42,130 nt of DNA, from positions 1-42,130 of the forward strand of contig NZ_LZJK01000069.1 in NCBI RefSeq assembly GCF_001667945.1, in the 5' to 3' direction. Both the position numbers and the translations under genes were made by a program. The stretch comes from Mycolicibacter sinensis (GTDB lineage Bacteria > Actinomycetota > Actinomycetes > Mycobacteriales > Mycobacteriaceae). The notes below the pieces were generated by a model. That model was given only the letters and a program-made list of their open reading frames with translations, was not told the DNA's origin and did not search any database. Within the stretch, counting starts at the first letter, position 1, and every line of letters begins with the position of its first letter. Shown one piece after another: positions 1-9,667 of the stretch.

Positions 1-369
1 TGCGACATCGACCACGCCATCGCCTACCCGATCGGGCCGACCCACCCCGCCAACCTGCGCTGCCTCTGCCGAAAACACCACCTACTCAAAACCTTCTGGA
101 CCGGCCCCACAGGCTGGCACGACACCCAACACCCCGACGGCACAATAAACTGGACCAGCCCCACCGGCCACACCTACACCACCCGACCCGGCAGCACACT
201 GCTGTTCCCCACCCTATGCACACCCACCGGCACACCACCGCCACCACCGCCACCACCCACACCAAACACCGACCGCGGCCTAATGATGCCCACCCGCACA
301 CGCACCCGAACCCAAGACCGCGCCCACCACATCAACTCCGAACGCGCCCTCAACAAAACCCCAACCTGA
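1..369 (+). CDS. 13E12-family DUF222/HNH endonuclease-like protein, C-terminal part (5' truncated by window edge)
   Basis: The frame is open from base 1 and ends at TGA 367-369. It begins in an HNH-type segment: [10 protein letters not shown], then [16 protein letters not shown], then LLKTFW. This matches the C-terminal HNH domain of the mycobacterial 13E12 repeat family (DUF222 + HNH), whose members are dispersed multicopy genes of unproven function, probably nucleases of mobile origin. The HNH part is followed by a [16 protein letters not shown] strand, a run of eight prolines and a basic tail. Codon third positions are mostly C or A with few G, unlike the rest of the window, which is typical of this repeat family. 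The DUF222 half lies outside the window. Confidence 0.85.
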   Translation, partial: CDIDHAIAYPIGPTHPANLRCLCRKHHLLKTFWTGPTGWHDTQHPDGTINWTSPTGHTYTTRPGSTLLFPTLCTPTGTPPPPPPPPTPNTDRGLMMPTRTRTRTQDRAHHINSERALNKTPT

Positions 370-384
370 CGAGCGGGCGGGCAA

Positions 385-594
385 CTAGCTCTTGAAGGGC
401 AGGATCTTATTGAGCTGGTCGAGCGACTTGCGCAGGTCGTGGATGAGCGCGGTGCCCCTAGCGGTCTGCGCCACGGCATAGATGCCGTCCTGGTGCTCGG
501 CCAGCTCCGCGATGTTCTGGTAGGCCGCGCGCACGGATTCCAGCGTGCGCGCAAGCAGGTCCGTGGTGGACACGGTGTCGTTTGCTTGGGTCAC
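385..594 (-). CDS. Small conserved hypothetical protein, 69 aa
   Basis: Function not recognised. The protein is a soluble, probably all-helical 69-residue polypeptide with heptad-like hydrophobic spacing (LLARTLESVRAAYQNIAEL, then ALIHDLRKSLDQLNKIL) and no signal peptide or Cys. The start is GTG at 594. It has no good Shine-Dalgarno but lies 8 nt after a TAGGCT -10 box, so it may be leaderless. It is divergent from the secreted gene at 720, with 125 bp between them. Coding rather than chance is favoured by its clean amino acid composition and by fitting exactly between flanking genes. Pairing with a partner through the amphipathic helices is possible but unproven. Confidence 0.6.
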   Translation of the reverse strand: MTQANDTVSTTDLLARTLESVRAAYQNIAELAEHQDGIYAVAQTARGTALIHDLRKSLDQLNKILPFKS

Positions 595-602
595 GGTATG
601 GG

Positions 603-608
603 AGCCTA
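603..608 (-). promoter_or_regulatory. -10 box for the 69-aa gene
   Basis: TAGGCT reads on the minus strand and ends 8 nt before GTG 594. This suits a leaderless or very short-leader transcript. Confidence 0.4.
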
Positions 609-719
609 TCGCTTCGCCCCCGGCGAGAGTCTGAAAACCGCGGAGCGCTCAACCTGGCAAACACCTGCGACATCCGGCGTAGTCTCTCGACAACACGACG
701 GGGCGGGAAGGAGACGGCC

Positions 720-1028
720 GTGAAGCGCTATCTCACCGGGGGCTTGGCCGCCACGCTGGCTGCCGCCGGGCTGATGACCGGGTGGCTGGTCGCCTCGGCG
801 CCGGTGGCCCATGCCGGTTGTCAGGACAACCCGCTGCTGTTCTTCTCCACCGCCCAGAAGTGCGACGGCCCGGTTCAGCCCGACGGTAGCTGGCAGCGCT
901 GCGTGATCTACTACTACGAGCCGCCGAAATCGCCACCGTCGCAGCAGGACTGTCACCAGATGGGCCCGCTGGGCCGACAGTATCCGTTCCACTCGTTCTA
1001 CCAGCCGGAGACGCACATCGGTCCGTAG
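720..1028 (+). CDS. Small secreted cysteine-containing protein, 102 aa
   Basis: The GTG at 720 follows a clear ribosome binding site (AAGGAG, 6 nt away). Residues 1-32 are a Sec signal peptide: basic KR at 2-3, a hydrophobic stretch, then AHA at 30-32 for signal peptidase I. The mature protein of about 70 residues has four cysteines (AGC, QKC, QRC, QDC), consistent with two disulfides. It carries a CDGPVQPDGSWQRC motif that I associate with a family of small mycobacterial exported proteins of unknown function. The first Cys follows AHAG, which is not a proper lipobox, so a free secreted protein is more likely than a lipoprotein. Confidence 0.8.
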   Translation: MKRYLTGGLAATLAAAGLMTGWLVASAPVAHAGCQDNPLLFFSTAQKCDGPVQPDGSWQRCVIYYYEPPKSPPSQQDCHQMGPLGRQYPFHSFYQPETHIGP

Positions 1029-1034
1029 CGGTGC

Positions 1035-1490
1035 TCAGTCCATCAACTGGGCGGCCACCGTCGCACCGAGTTCCCAGCACGCTTCCAATTCGGCCTTGCC
1101 GGGCTTGCCGGAGACCACCACATAGTCAGCGGCCTTCACCCACCCCAGGCCGGTCGTGATGGCGTCGACCGCACGTTCGGCGCCCTCGGTGCCTTCGTTG
1201 CCGTGCAGATACAGCCCGAAGGGCCGACCGCGGGTCGAGTCCAGGATCGGGTAGTAGCACACGTCGAAGGCGTGCTTGAGGGCGCCGCTGAGATAGCCCA
1301 GGTTGGCCGGGCTGCCCAACAGGTAGCCGTCGGCCGAGAGCATGTCGGTCGGCGACACCGCCAGCGCCGCGCGACGCACCACCTCGACTCCCTCGATCTC
1401 CGGGGTACCGGCCCCGGAGACCACCGCCTCGAACATGGCCTGGCAGTACGGCGAGGGCGTGTGGTGAACCACCAGCAGCGTCTTGCTCAT
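1035..1490 (-). CDS. Flavodoxin-fold FMN-dependent reductase-like protein (Rv2771c-like)
   Basis: At 151 aa it has a flavodoxin-like alpha/beta fold. An N-terminal strand TLLVVHHTPS leads into the phosphate-binding loop (TPSPYCQ). ADGYLLGSPANLGYLSGALKHAFD near residues 54-75 is the second FMN-contacting loop of NADPH-dependent FMN reductase/WrbA-type proteins, and RPFGLYLHGNEGTEGAE the third. It probably binds FMN and transfers electrons from NAD(P)H; the substrate is unknown. Its ATG overlaps the stop of the upstream membrane protein (ATGA, 1487-1490), so the two are translationally coupled and co-transcribed downstream of dapB. The order dapB-Rv2772c-Rv2771c is the same in Mtb. Confidence 0.85.
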   Translation of the reverse strand: MSKTLLVVHHTPSPYCQAMFEAVVSGAGTPEIEGVEVVRRAALAVSPTDMLSADGYLLGSPANLGYLSGALKHAFDVCYYPILDSTRGRPFGLYLHGNEGTEGAERAVDAITTGLGWVKAADYVVVSGKPGKAELEACWELGATVAAQLMD

Positions 1491-1942
1491 CGGCTCTCCT
1501 GCAGCCGGACCGCGGTTTTCATCGCCTCCCGCGCCCGGCGACGGTCCCCGGCGTACTCATAGGCGCGGGCCAGCCGGTACCAGCGCCGCCAGTTGTCCGG
1601 GTCGGCGTCGAGTTCGGCGCGCACCGTGTGGAACAGGGCATCGGCGGCGTCGCGTTCGATACGACCCGACGGCCGTCGCGGCAACGCACTGGCGTCCAGT
1701 TCCATCCCGTCGACGGCGATCAACCGGGACAGCCGCTGGTGGGCGAGGCCGTCGCGCAGGGTGGCGATCATCGCCCACAGCCCGATGAACGGCATGATCA
1801 GCAGCGCCAGGCCCATCCCGATCGCCGGTAACGAGCCGGAGGTGATCAGCAGCACCGCGATCCGGCCCAAGAACACCAGATACATCAGCAGCGCCAGGCA
1901 CATGAAGGCGATGAGCGCCTTAATCCGGGTGGCCGCCGACAC
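1487..1942 (-). CDS. Membrane protein with C-terminal TPR-like motif (Rv2772c-like)
   Basis: This 151-aa protein has two transmembrane helices near residues 8-33 and 38-62. A soluble C-terminal half follows. Residues around 117-147 (WYRLARAYEYAGDRRRAREA, then MKTAVRLQ) read as one tetratricopeptide repeat, suggesting a protein-interaction role on the cytoplasmic face. It lies between dapB (10 bp upstream) and the flavodoxin-like gene (4-bp overlap), so it is part of one transcript. No enzyme motif is visible. Confidence 0.8.
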   Translation of the reverse strand: MSAATRIKALIAFMCLALLMYLVFLGRIAVLLITSGSLPAIGMGLALLIMPFIGLWAMIATLRDGLAHQRLSRLIAVDGMELDASALPRRPSGRIERDAADALFHTVRAELDADPDNWRRWYRLARAYEYAGDRRRAREAMKTAVRLQESR

Positions 1943-1952
1943 TTCGACTACC

Positions 1953-3783
<1,831 letters not shown>

Positions 3784-3789
3784 CCGGGA

Positions 3790-3795
3790 AGTCTA
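3790..3795 (-). promoter_or_regulatory. -10 box for leaderless esterase
   Basis: TAGACT on the minus strand ends 6 nt before ATG 3783, which fits transcription starting at the A of the start codon. Confidence 0.5.
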
Positions 3796-3857
3796 GGGGG
3801 ACAGCTGAGCGGGCGCCGTGATTCGTCGAAATCGACTGGAAGTTAACGCCAATTCGC

Positions 3858-4931
3858 TCACGCGTCGATGACGATCCGGCCGCCGTTGGCCCGGGAGACG
3901 CAGACGAGCATCTCGTCGTCGCCCTCCGCGGTGCGCCCGCGCCGGTCGACATCACCGGAGACCACCTTGACTTTGCAGGTACCGCAGAACCCCTGCCGGC
4001 ACGAGCATGCCGTCGTCGGGTCGGCGTCGAGCATCACATCCAGGGCCGAACGGTCCGCCGGGACCTGCAGCAGCCGCCGCGACCGGGCGAGCTCCAGCTC
4101 GAAGGGCAGGCCGTCCACCACCGGCGGCGGGCTGAACCGCTCGTAGTGCAGCGGCGCATCGGCATGTTGGTCACGGGTGGTGCGCACCGCTTCGAGCATG
4201 GCGGGCGGCCCGCACACATAGACCGCGGTCTGCGGACCGGCGCCGGCCAGCAGTTCGTCGGTGCCGGCGAACCGCCCGTGCTCGTCGTCGGCCCACACCG
4301 TGACCCGCTCGGGATCGACTCCCAGTACCTCGTCGAGCAGCGGCATGTCGGCCCGACTGCGGCCGGCATAGACCGCGCGCCAATCGATTCCGCGTTGCGC
4401 CGCCTCGCGCAGCATCGGCAGCATCGGGGTCACCCCGATGCCGCCGATGACGAACAGCACGTCGCTCTCACCGGTGCCGAGATAGAACGCGTTACGCGGG
4501 CCCTCGAACACCAAGGTGTCGCCCACCGCGTAGGACTCGTGCATCTCCACCGAGCCGCCGCCGCCGTCGTCGAGCCGCCGCACCGCGATGCGGTACTCGG
4601 TGCGCCGCCCCGGCACACCGCACAGCGAGTACTGTCGGCGACGCCCCGACGGCAGCTGGACATCGATGTGACCGCCCGGGGTCCAGGACGGCAGCAGCCC
4701 ACGAGGGTCTGCGATCGTCAGGGCCACCACGTCGTCGGTGAGCATCTCGCGCTTGGTGACGACCGCGGTGATGGTCCGTGAGACCGGGGCGACCCGCGAC
4801 GGCTTCCAGCGCGACAGCCCCGAGACCCCGCCGAACAGCGTGACCGCCATCCACAGCATGTTGTAGAAGCGATCGTGTTTGCGCCGGCCGTAGAGGTCGG
4901 CGGGCCGGGAACTCCAGATCCTTTGCGGCAT
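3858..4931 (-). CDS. Flavin/[2Fe-2S] ferredoxin-type reductase
   Basis: A one-chain electron-transfer reductase of the phthalate-dioxygenase-reductase/ferredoxin-NADP reductase class. Order: FAD- or FMN-binding barrel (RRRQYSLCG, 97-105), NAD(P)H domain (GGIGVTPM, 163-170; CGPPAM, 240-245), and C-terminal plant-type [2Fe-2S] ferredoxin with C311-x4-C316-x2-C319 and C344. It should pass electrons from NAD(P)H to an oxygenase or desaturase. The N-terminal extension (about 50 residues, RPADLYGRRKHDRFYNML, then FGGVSGLSRWKP) resembles that of mycobacterial reductases serving acyl desaturases (Rv3230c type). I chose the ATG at 4931, which leaves 1 bp after the previous stop. The ATG at 4964 would add 11 residues and overlap the hydrolase by 32 bp. 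It is the last gene of the PF10118-hydrolase-reductase unit. Confidence 0.93.
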   Translation of the reverse strand: MPQRIWSSRPADLYGRRKHDRFYNMLWMAVTLFGGVSGLSRWKPSRVAPVSRTITAVVTKREMLTDDVVALTIADPRGLLPSWTPGGHIDVQLPSGRRRQYSLCGVPGRRTEYRIAVRRLDDGGGGSVEMHESYAVGDTLVFEGPRNAFYLGTGESDVLFVIGGIGVTPMLPMLREAAQRGIDWRAVYAGRSRADMPLLDEVLGVDPERVTVWADDEHGRFAGTDELLAGAGPQTAVYVCGPPAMLEAVRTTRDQHADAPLHYERFSPPPVVDGLPFELELARSRRLLQVPADRSALDVMLDADPTTACSCRQGFCGTCKVKVVSGDVDRRGRTAEGDDEMLVCVSRANGGRIVIDA

Positions 4932-4932
4932 A

Positions 4933-5847
4933 TCAGCTTTGCCGAGACTCGGGTGCGCCGGCATTGTCGGCCACAGCCCGCTCCACCCAGTCGGCGGTGT
5001 GCCGGGCGATCATCTCGGGCCGGTCGGTCACCACCCAGTGCCCACCGTCGATGTCCAGCACCCGGTGCCGGCGCGGGATCGAGCCGGTGAACCGCTGCAA
5101 GGCGGGGCTGACGAACAGGTCCAGCCGCGGTGCAAGCACCTGCACAGCGACCTCGGTGACCGGAAGCGGCGCGGACGGCTTCAAAAACGGTCGCGGCATG
5201 TTGGCCCGGTAGAGGTTGAGTCCGTTGACGTAGTCGTTCTCGCCGCGGTGCGTGGCCCACCGCTGACCGCCGGAGCGGCCGATGCGCTCCAGGGTGTCGA
5301 TGAGTTTGCCGCCGAATCCGGACCGGAACAGCGCCTCGGGCAATCGGGGGGTCAAAAACAGCCAGATGTAGGACGACTCCAGCAACTGTCGAATCACATC
5401 CACGACCGCCCGCAGGTTGCGCGGTGACCGCAGGAACCGGCCGGCGTAATCCAGGTGGGGCCCGGAAATCGAGGTGTAGGAAGCGATTTTGGAGGCGACA
5501 CACGGGTCGGTGACCGCCGCCCAGCCCTGGATCGATCCCCAGTCGTGGCCCAGCAGGTGAACCTGCTCCACGCCGAGGTGGGCGATCACCGCGCCGACGT
5601 CGGCGGTCAGCTGAGGAAGCCGGTAACCGGACCTGTCCGCCGGTGCCGCAGACGCACCCGCGCCGCGCACGTCGTAGGCGACGACGTTGTAGCGGCCGGT
5701 GTCGGCGAGCGCCTCGGCCACGCCGTCCCAGACGTGGTGATTGTCCGGATAGCCGTGGATCGCCAGGATCGTCGGCCGCTGCGGGTCCACGTCGGTGTAG
5801 GTATGCACCGCCAGTGTGACACCGTCGGATGCGGTCAGAGTGGTCAT
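4933..5847 (-). CDS. Alpha/beta hydrolase, epoxide hydrolase/haloalkane dehalogenase-like
   Basis: This 304-aa enzyme has HGYP (31-34, oxyanion) and a nucleophile elbow GHDWGS (100-105). There the nucleophile is Asp102 rather than Ser, the pattern of epoxide hydrolases and dehalogenases and of the hydrolase half of mycobacterial EphD. A C-terminal DIDGGHW carries the likely general-base His. Such enzymes open epoxides or C-halogen bonds through an aspartyl ester. ATG 5847 is preferred because GAAGAGG lies 4 nt upstream. A TTG at 5871 would add eight residues and lacks support. It sits between the PF10118 gene (20 bp) and the reductase (1 bp), so an epoxide made by a neighbouring oxygenase is a plausible but unproven substrate. 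Confidence 0.9.
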   Translation of the reverse strand: MTTLTASDGVTLAVHTYTDVDPQRPTILAIHGYPDNHHVWDGVAEALADTGRYNVVAYDVRGAGASAAPADRSGYRLPQLTADVGAVIAHLGVEQVHLLGHDWGSIQGWAAVTDPCVASKIASYTSISGPHLDYAGRFLRSPRNLRAVVDVIRQLLESSYIWLFLTPRLPEALFRSGFGGKLIDTLERIGRSGGQRWATHRGENDYVNGLNLYRANMPRPFLKPSAPLPVTEVAVQVLAPRLDLFVSPALQRFTGSIPRRHRVLDIDGGHWVVTDRPEMIARHTADWVERAVADNAGAPESRQS

Positions 5848-5867
5848 GGGGCCTCTTCTTCCGGTGG

Positions 5868-6788
5868 TCAATGCGTGGCGCGGGCGGCGGGGGAAACTGC
5901 GAGGTAGTTGACCGCCTTCTCCACCCCGCCCAGTTGCGCCGGGTGAAAGCCCGGCCGGTAGTAGGAGGCGATGGCGGGCAGGAATTCAAACGGGGCGGGC
6001 ACCAGGCCGCGACGCGCCACCGCGAACCAGTCCCGCCAGCGCGGCTTGGTTCCCGGTGGCAGCTGCGGGTCCACCTTGTACATGAACCGCAGCCCGCGCA
6101 CCCACAGCAACAGCATCAGCGGGGTGACGGCCAGCTGGGTGCGAACCTGCCGGAGATATCCGGCCCGCAGGTGCTTCATCACGTCGAAGGCCACGGCCTT
6201 GTGCTCGACCTCTTCGGCGCCGTGCCAGCGCAGCATGTCCAGCATCGCTGGATGCGCCCCGACCGCATCCAGCGCCGGGCTGTCGAGCACCCACTCCCCC
6301 AGAATCGCCGTGTAGTGCTCGACGGCGGCCACCAGCGCCACCCGTTCCAGCAGCCAGCGCTGCTGGCGGCGCTTGCTCCAGTGCGGCCGGTCCCCGAGCA
6401 GGCGAGCGAACAACCACTTGATCTGGCCGGTGAACGGCGACATGTCGACGCCGCGCGCGGCCAGGTGGTCGACGACGCCGGCGTGCGCCTGGGAGTGGGT
6501 GGCCTCCTGCCCGATGAATCCCTGCACGTCGAGGCGCAGTTGGTCGTCCTTGATCAGCGGCAGCGCCTGCTTGAACACCTCGACGAAGAACTCCTCGCCG
6601 GCGGGCAGTAGCAGGTGCAGCACGTTGCAGAAGTGGGTGGCGAAGGGTTCCCCGGGTACGTAGTGCACCGGAAGGTCCGACCAGTCGAAGTCGACGTCCC
6701 GGGCCTGCAGGACGATCCGCTCGTGGTCCAGCGCTCCGTCGTGTGGGCCGGCCGCGCTGTCGTCAACCTTGAGCATGTCAACCCCCAT
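5868..6788 (-). CDS. PF10118-family 'metal-dependent hydrolase', ferritin-like di-iron candidate (paralogue 1)
   Basis: This 306-aa protein is of the PF10118 family, usually labelled predicted metal-dependent hydrolase. The residues suggest a ferritin-like di-iron four-helix bundle: E65, E95-x-x-H98, E157, E193-x-x-H196, i.e. E...ExxH...E...ExxH. The paralogue at 15609-16493 has the same residues with nearly identical spacing. A hydrophobic segment near 217-232 (TQLAVTPLMLLLWVRG) could sit on or in the membrane. It heads an operon with an alpha/beta hydrolase and an FAD/[2Fe-2S] reductase, which would suit an oxygenase or desaturase-like role. The start is ATG 6788. An in-frame ATG at 6776, preceded by a G-run, is an alternative. 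Confidence 0.85.
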   Translation of the reverse strand: MGVDMLKVDDSAAGPHDGALDHERIVLQARDVDFDWSDLPVHYVPGEPFATHFCNVLHLLLPAGEEFFVEVFKQALPLIKDDQLRLDVQGFIGQEATHSQAHAGVVDHLAARGVDMSPFTGQIKWLFARLLGDRPHWSKRRQQRWLLERVALVAAVEHYTAILGEWVLDSPALDAVGAHPAMLDMLRWHGAEEVEHKAVAFDVMKHLRAGYLRQVRTQLAVTPLMLLLWVRGLRFMYKVDPQLPPGTKPRWRDWFAVARRGLVPAPFEFLPAIASYYRPGFHPAQLGGVEKAVNYLAVSPAARATH

Positions 6789-7093
6789 TTACAAAGAGCC
6801 AGCTTTTGTCTTTGTCGTGGACAGATAATTCGCCAGGGTACAACGATACCACCGGTACCGGCTAGATCGACATCCTCGCCGAATTTGCGCCAGCGTCAAT
6901 ACCTCAAACCGGCCATCACGTCAACATGAGCGATCATTAACTTTTTTGTAAACGTCTCGTTGCGGCCGTTAAGACTTCGTTAACCAGCTTGGAAGTCGGG
7001 GCGGCTGTCGGGAAACGTGGCTCCCATAAGGGCCGACTCCACCAAGAAGCTGGCCCTTTTCCATGTCTGCTGCCGTATTTGAGGAGAGCCCTG
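6789..7093. other. Divergent intergenic region between PF10118 gene and PE gene
   Basis: 305 bp with no credible gene, relatively AT-rich around 6930-6985. TTGTAA (near 6950) and the repeated GTTAA stretches to its right could be promoter elements for the PE-PPE pair. TAACTT near 6938 is another -10 candidate. A hairpin lies at 7028-7058, before the PE ribosome binding site (GGAG near 7083). The promoter of the minus-strand PF10118 operon must also be here, but I could not choose a box. Confidence 0.5.
7028..7058 (+). promoter_or_regulatory. Leader hairpin upstream of PE gene
   Basis: AAGGGCC (7028-7034) pairs with GGCCCTT (7052-7058) across a 17-nt loop and is followed by TT. It lies 35 nt before the PE start, so it would be in the 5' leader. 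It could be an attenuator or an mRNA stabiliser; the stem is short. Confidence 0.3.
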
Positions 7094-7393
7094 TTGTCGT
7101 TCGTAACCGCACATCCTGAGGCGATGGCAACCGCCGCCAATTGTTTGTCGAGCACCGGAGTCGCGCTCGCGGCCCAAAACGCGGCGGCGGCGGTCCCGAC
7201 AACCGCAGTGGTGCCGCCGGCCGCCGACGAGGTCTCGGCGATGCTCGCCGCGCGATTCGCCGTCCAAGCGCAGCAGTACCACCAGATCAGCGCGCAAGCC
7301 GCAGCTATTCACGAGACGTTTGTGGCCACCCTCAACGGCGGCGCGAACGCCTACGCCACCGCCGAGGCCGCCAACGCGATCGCGGCCGGATAA
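7094..7393 (+). CDS. PE family protein, 99 aa
   Basis: A PE-domain-only protein: Pro8-Glu9 in the N-terminal [10 protein letters not shown], then the two-helix hairpin expected of PE proteins. The C-terminal type VII secretion motif YxxxE is at Tyr87-Glu91 (YATAE). PE proteins form heterodimers with PPE partners and are exported by ESX systems. The start is TTG 7094, with GGAG 8 nt upstream. ATG 7124 would remove the PE signature. The length matches the usual ~99-110 aa PE domain, so there is no PGRS extension. The PPE partner starts 16 bp downstream. In Mtb PE27/PPE44 sit next to Rv2771c; here the pair is on the other strand, so orthology is only suggested. Confidence 0.95.
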   Translation: MSFVTAHPEAMATAANCLSSTGVALAAQNAAAAVPTTAVVPPAADEVSAMLAARFAVQAQQYHQISAQAAAIHETFVATLNGGANAYATAEAANAIAAG

Positions 7394-7409
7394 GGCAGGA
7401 GACACAGCA

Positions 7410-8621
7410 GTGGATTTCGCAGCGCTCCCGCCGGAAGTCAACTCCGGTCGCATGTACGCCGGCCCTGGTTCAGGGTCGCTGCTGGCCGCCTCGGCGGCCT
7501 GGGATGAGTTGGCCGCCGAACTGCACACCGCGGCGGCAAGCTACCGGTCGGTGGTCACGGAGTTGACCAGTGGCCCCTGGCTGGGACCGGCATCGACGAA
7601 GATGGCCGCCGCGGCCGCACCGTATGCCACCTGGCTCAGCGCCACCGCTGAGCAAGCCGAGCAGACCAGCGCCCAGGCGAAGGCCGCGGCCGCGGCGCAT
7701 GCGAGCGCGTTCGCGATGACTGTTCCGCCGGCGGTGATCGCCGCCAACCGCATGCAGTTGGCGACGCTGGTCGCAACGAACTTCTTCGGCCAGAACGCCC
7801 CGGCGATCGCCGCCACCGAGGCCCTCTACGGCGAGATGTGGGCCCAAGACGCGTCCGCGATGTACAGCTACGGCGCTGCCGCCGAGGCCGCATCGCAGAT
7901 GACACCGTTCAGCACCCCGCCCCAGACGGCCGACGCGGGCGGCGTGGCCGCGGAAGGCGTTTCGGCCACCGATGCGCTCGGGGAGGCGGCCACCGACGTG
8001 GCTGGGGACGCGGCCGGCCAGGCCTCCTCGTCCCTCCCGCAGACGATGCAGGGCTTGCCGAGCACGCTGCCGTCCCCAGCGGAAGCGCTGGCAGCAGACG
8101 GCCTGGCGCTTCCACCCATTTTCAGCGACCTGTCGACGCTGGGCGCCGCCCCGGTCTCGACCATGATGAGCAGCGCCATCATCGCCGCGTTCATCCCCGA
8201 ATACCTGATCGCCGCCGCCGATCTCCCGTCGCCCTTCGGCCTGGCGGAAGCAGCCCCGGCCGCCATCGCGGCCGGCCTGCCGTTGGGCCTGACGCCGACG
8301 CTGGCCCCTGCGGGCCTGACATCGGCAACATCGGCGGCCTCGGCGGCGATCGGCAACGCGGCCTCGGTCAGCGGCCTGTCGGTTCCCAGGGCCTGGGCCA
8401 CCGCAGCCCCGGAGATGCGGCTCGCCGCCGCTGAGTTCCCGATGGCCAACGTGGTCGCGACCGAACGCGCCGGCGGGATGTTGAGCGGCATGCCGCTGTT
8501 CGGCGGTGCTCCGCTGATGGCGATGGATGGGCGCGGCGGCGCCGGCTCACGAAATCACAAGGCATCCGAAGAGGACGCAAAGCGGAAGGCAGTCAAGGGC
8601 CGACGGTCCACCATGTGGTGA
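7410..8621 (+). CDS. PPE family protein, PPE-SVP-like, 403 aa
   Basis: Starts VDFAALPPE, with the PPE signature at residues 7-9. The PPE domain spans about 1-175, including W57-L-G59 (WxG) in the turn between helices that contacts the PE partner and EspG chaperone. The C-terminal region is Ala/Gly/Pro-rich and carries [11 protein letters not shown] at 319-329, which fits the PPE-SVP subgroup (GxxSVPxxW). A basic tail ends in RRSTMW. GTG 7410 is 16 bp after the PE stop with AGGAG in the gap, so PE and PPE are co-translated. It would be exported with the PE through an ESX system (ESX-5 is typical for PPE-SVP) to the outer membrane or surface. The ending is 5 bp from the convergent nitronate monooxygenase gene. 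Confidence 0.95.
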   Translation: MDFAALPPEVNSGRMYAGPGSGSLLAASAAWDELAAELHTAAASYRSVVTELTSGPWLGPASTKMAAAAAPYATWLSATAEQAEQTSAQAKAAAAAHASAFAMTVPPAVIAANRMQLATLVATNFFGQNAPAIAATEALYGEMWAQDASAMYSYGAAAEAASQMTPFSTPPQTADAGGVAAEGVSATDALGEAATDVAGDAAGQASSSLPQTMQGLPSTLPSPAEALAADGLALPPIFSDLSTLGAAPVSTMMSSAIIAAFIPEYLIAAADLPSPFGLAEAAPAAIAAGLPLGLTPTLAPAGLTSATSAASAAIGNAASVSGLSVPRAWATAAPEMRLAAAEFPMANVVATERAGGMLSGMPLFGGAPLMAMDGRGGAGSRNHKASEEDAKRKAVKGRRSTMW

Positions 8622-8626
8622 GCGGA

Positions 8627-9652
8627 TCAACCCGACGCCAGCGCCGCGACGATGTCGGCGGCCGGGCCCGGGCGGGCGGTCCGGTAGGCGGTCCCGGCCC
8701 ACAGGCTGGTGCCGTGCGGGTCGTCCACCGCCACCGCCGCCGCCCGGATCGGTGTGGTCATGTGGTTGATCTCGGGGTATCCCACCGGCGCCACGTTGTC
8801 GAGGGTCCGGGTGAAGTCGTTTTCCAGTCCGCGCGCGTAGCGGCCGGAGAACGCACACGTCACCGTGGTGTTGCTGAATTCCGGATTCGTCAGCGCCGCA
8901 CGGTGCGTCGGATTGGTGCCCGCCTCATCCGAGAGCAGCAGTGCGGTACCGACCTGCGCGGCCACCGCACCCCGTCCCAGCACGCCGGCGACGTCGGCGG
9001 CGGTGCCCAGGCCACCGGCCGCTACCAGCGGGACGTCGCGGTGGGCATGGCTGATCTCGGCCAGCAGCTCCTCGAGAGGTTCGCTGCCGGGGCGCACATC
9101 GGGCGCGAAAGTACCGCGATGACCGCCGGCGCGGGGGCCCTGCACCACCAGGGCATCGGCGCCGTGCGCCACCGCGACGCCGGCCTCATAAGCCGAGGTC
9201 ACCGTGACTACGGTCAGGATGCGTAGCGCACGCAGCTTCGCCAGGTCCTCCGGCGCCGGCGTCCCGAACGTGAACGACACCACGGTGGGCCGCAGGTCGG
9301 CGATCACGTCGAACTTCTCCGGCCAGCAGTCGTCGTCGCCGAAGCGGGGCCGGCCCAATTCGACGCCGTAGTGCTCGGCCAGTGGTTCCAGCAGGTCGGC
9401 ATACTCGTCGAGCAGCACCAGATCGGCGTCGCTGGGTTGCGGCACAAACAGATTGGCCCCGATCGGGCCGGCGGTGGCGCTGCGGGCGGCGGCGATGTCG
9501 TCGGCCAGTTGTTGCGGGGTACGGTAGCCGCCCGCGACGAATCCCAGCCCGCCCGCCTGCGACACCGCGGCCGCCAGCGCCGGTGTGCTGGGACCGCCGG
9601 CCATCGGCGCACCGACCAGGGGGACCGCGAGTTCGGAGAAGCTGAAAGCCAT
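8627..9652 (-). CDS. Nitronate monooxygenase-like flavoprotein (Rv2781c-like)
   Basis: This 341-aa FMN-dependent TIM-barrel protein of the 2-nitropropane dioxygenase/nitronate monooxygenase family oxidises alkyl nitronates such as propionate-3-nitronate. The N-terminal GAPMAGGPSTPALAAAVSQA and GGLGFVAGGY are family hallmarks. QGPRAGGHRG holds the conserved His178, and GGLGTAADVAGVLGRGAVAAQVGTALL (split here across the C-terminal half) binds the FMN phosphate. It lies 15 bp after pepR in the same direction, as in Mtb (Rv2782c pepR, Rv2781c), and is likely co-transcribed. GGGG before the ATG may serve as ribosome binding site. Confidence 0.93.
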   Translation of the reverse strand: MAFSFSELAVPLVGAPMAGGPSTPALAAAVSQAGGLGFVAGGYRTPQQLADDIAAARSATAGPIGANLFVPQPSDADLVLLDEYADLLEPLAEHYGVELGRPRFGDDDCWPEKFDVIADLRPTVVSFTFGTPAPEDLAKLRALRILTVVTVTSAYEAGVAVAHGADALVVQGPRAGGHRGTFAPDVRPGSEPLEELLAEISHAHRDVPLVAAGGLGTAADVAGVLGRGAVAAQVGTALLLSDEAGTNPTHRAALTNPEFSNTTVTCAFSGRYARGLENDFTRTLDNVAPVGYPEINHMTTPIRAAAVAVDDPHGTSLWAGTAYRTARPGPAADIVAALASG

Positions 9653-9667
9653 TCCCCTACCCTGCCA

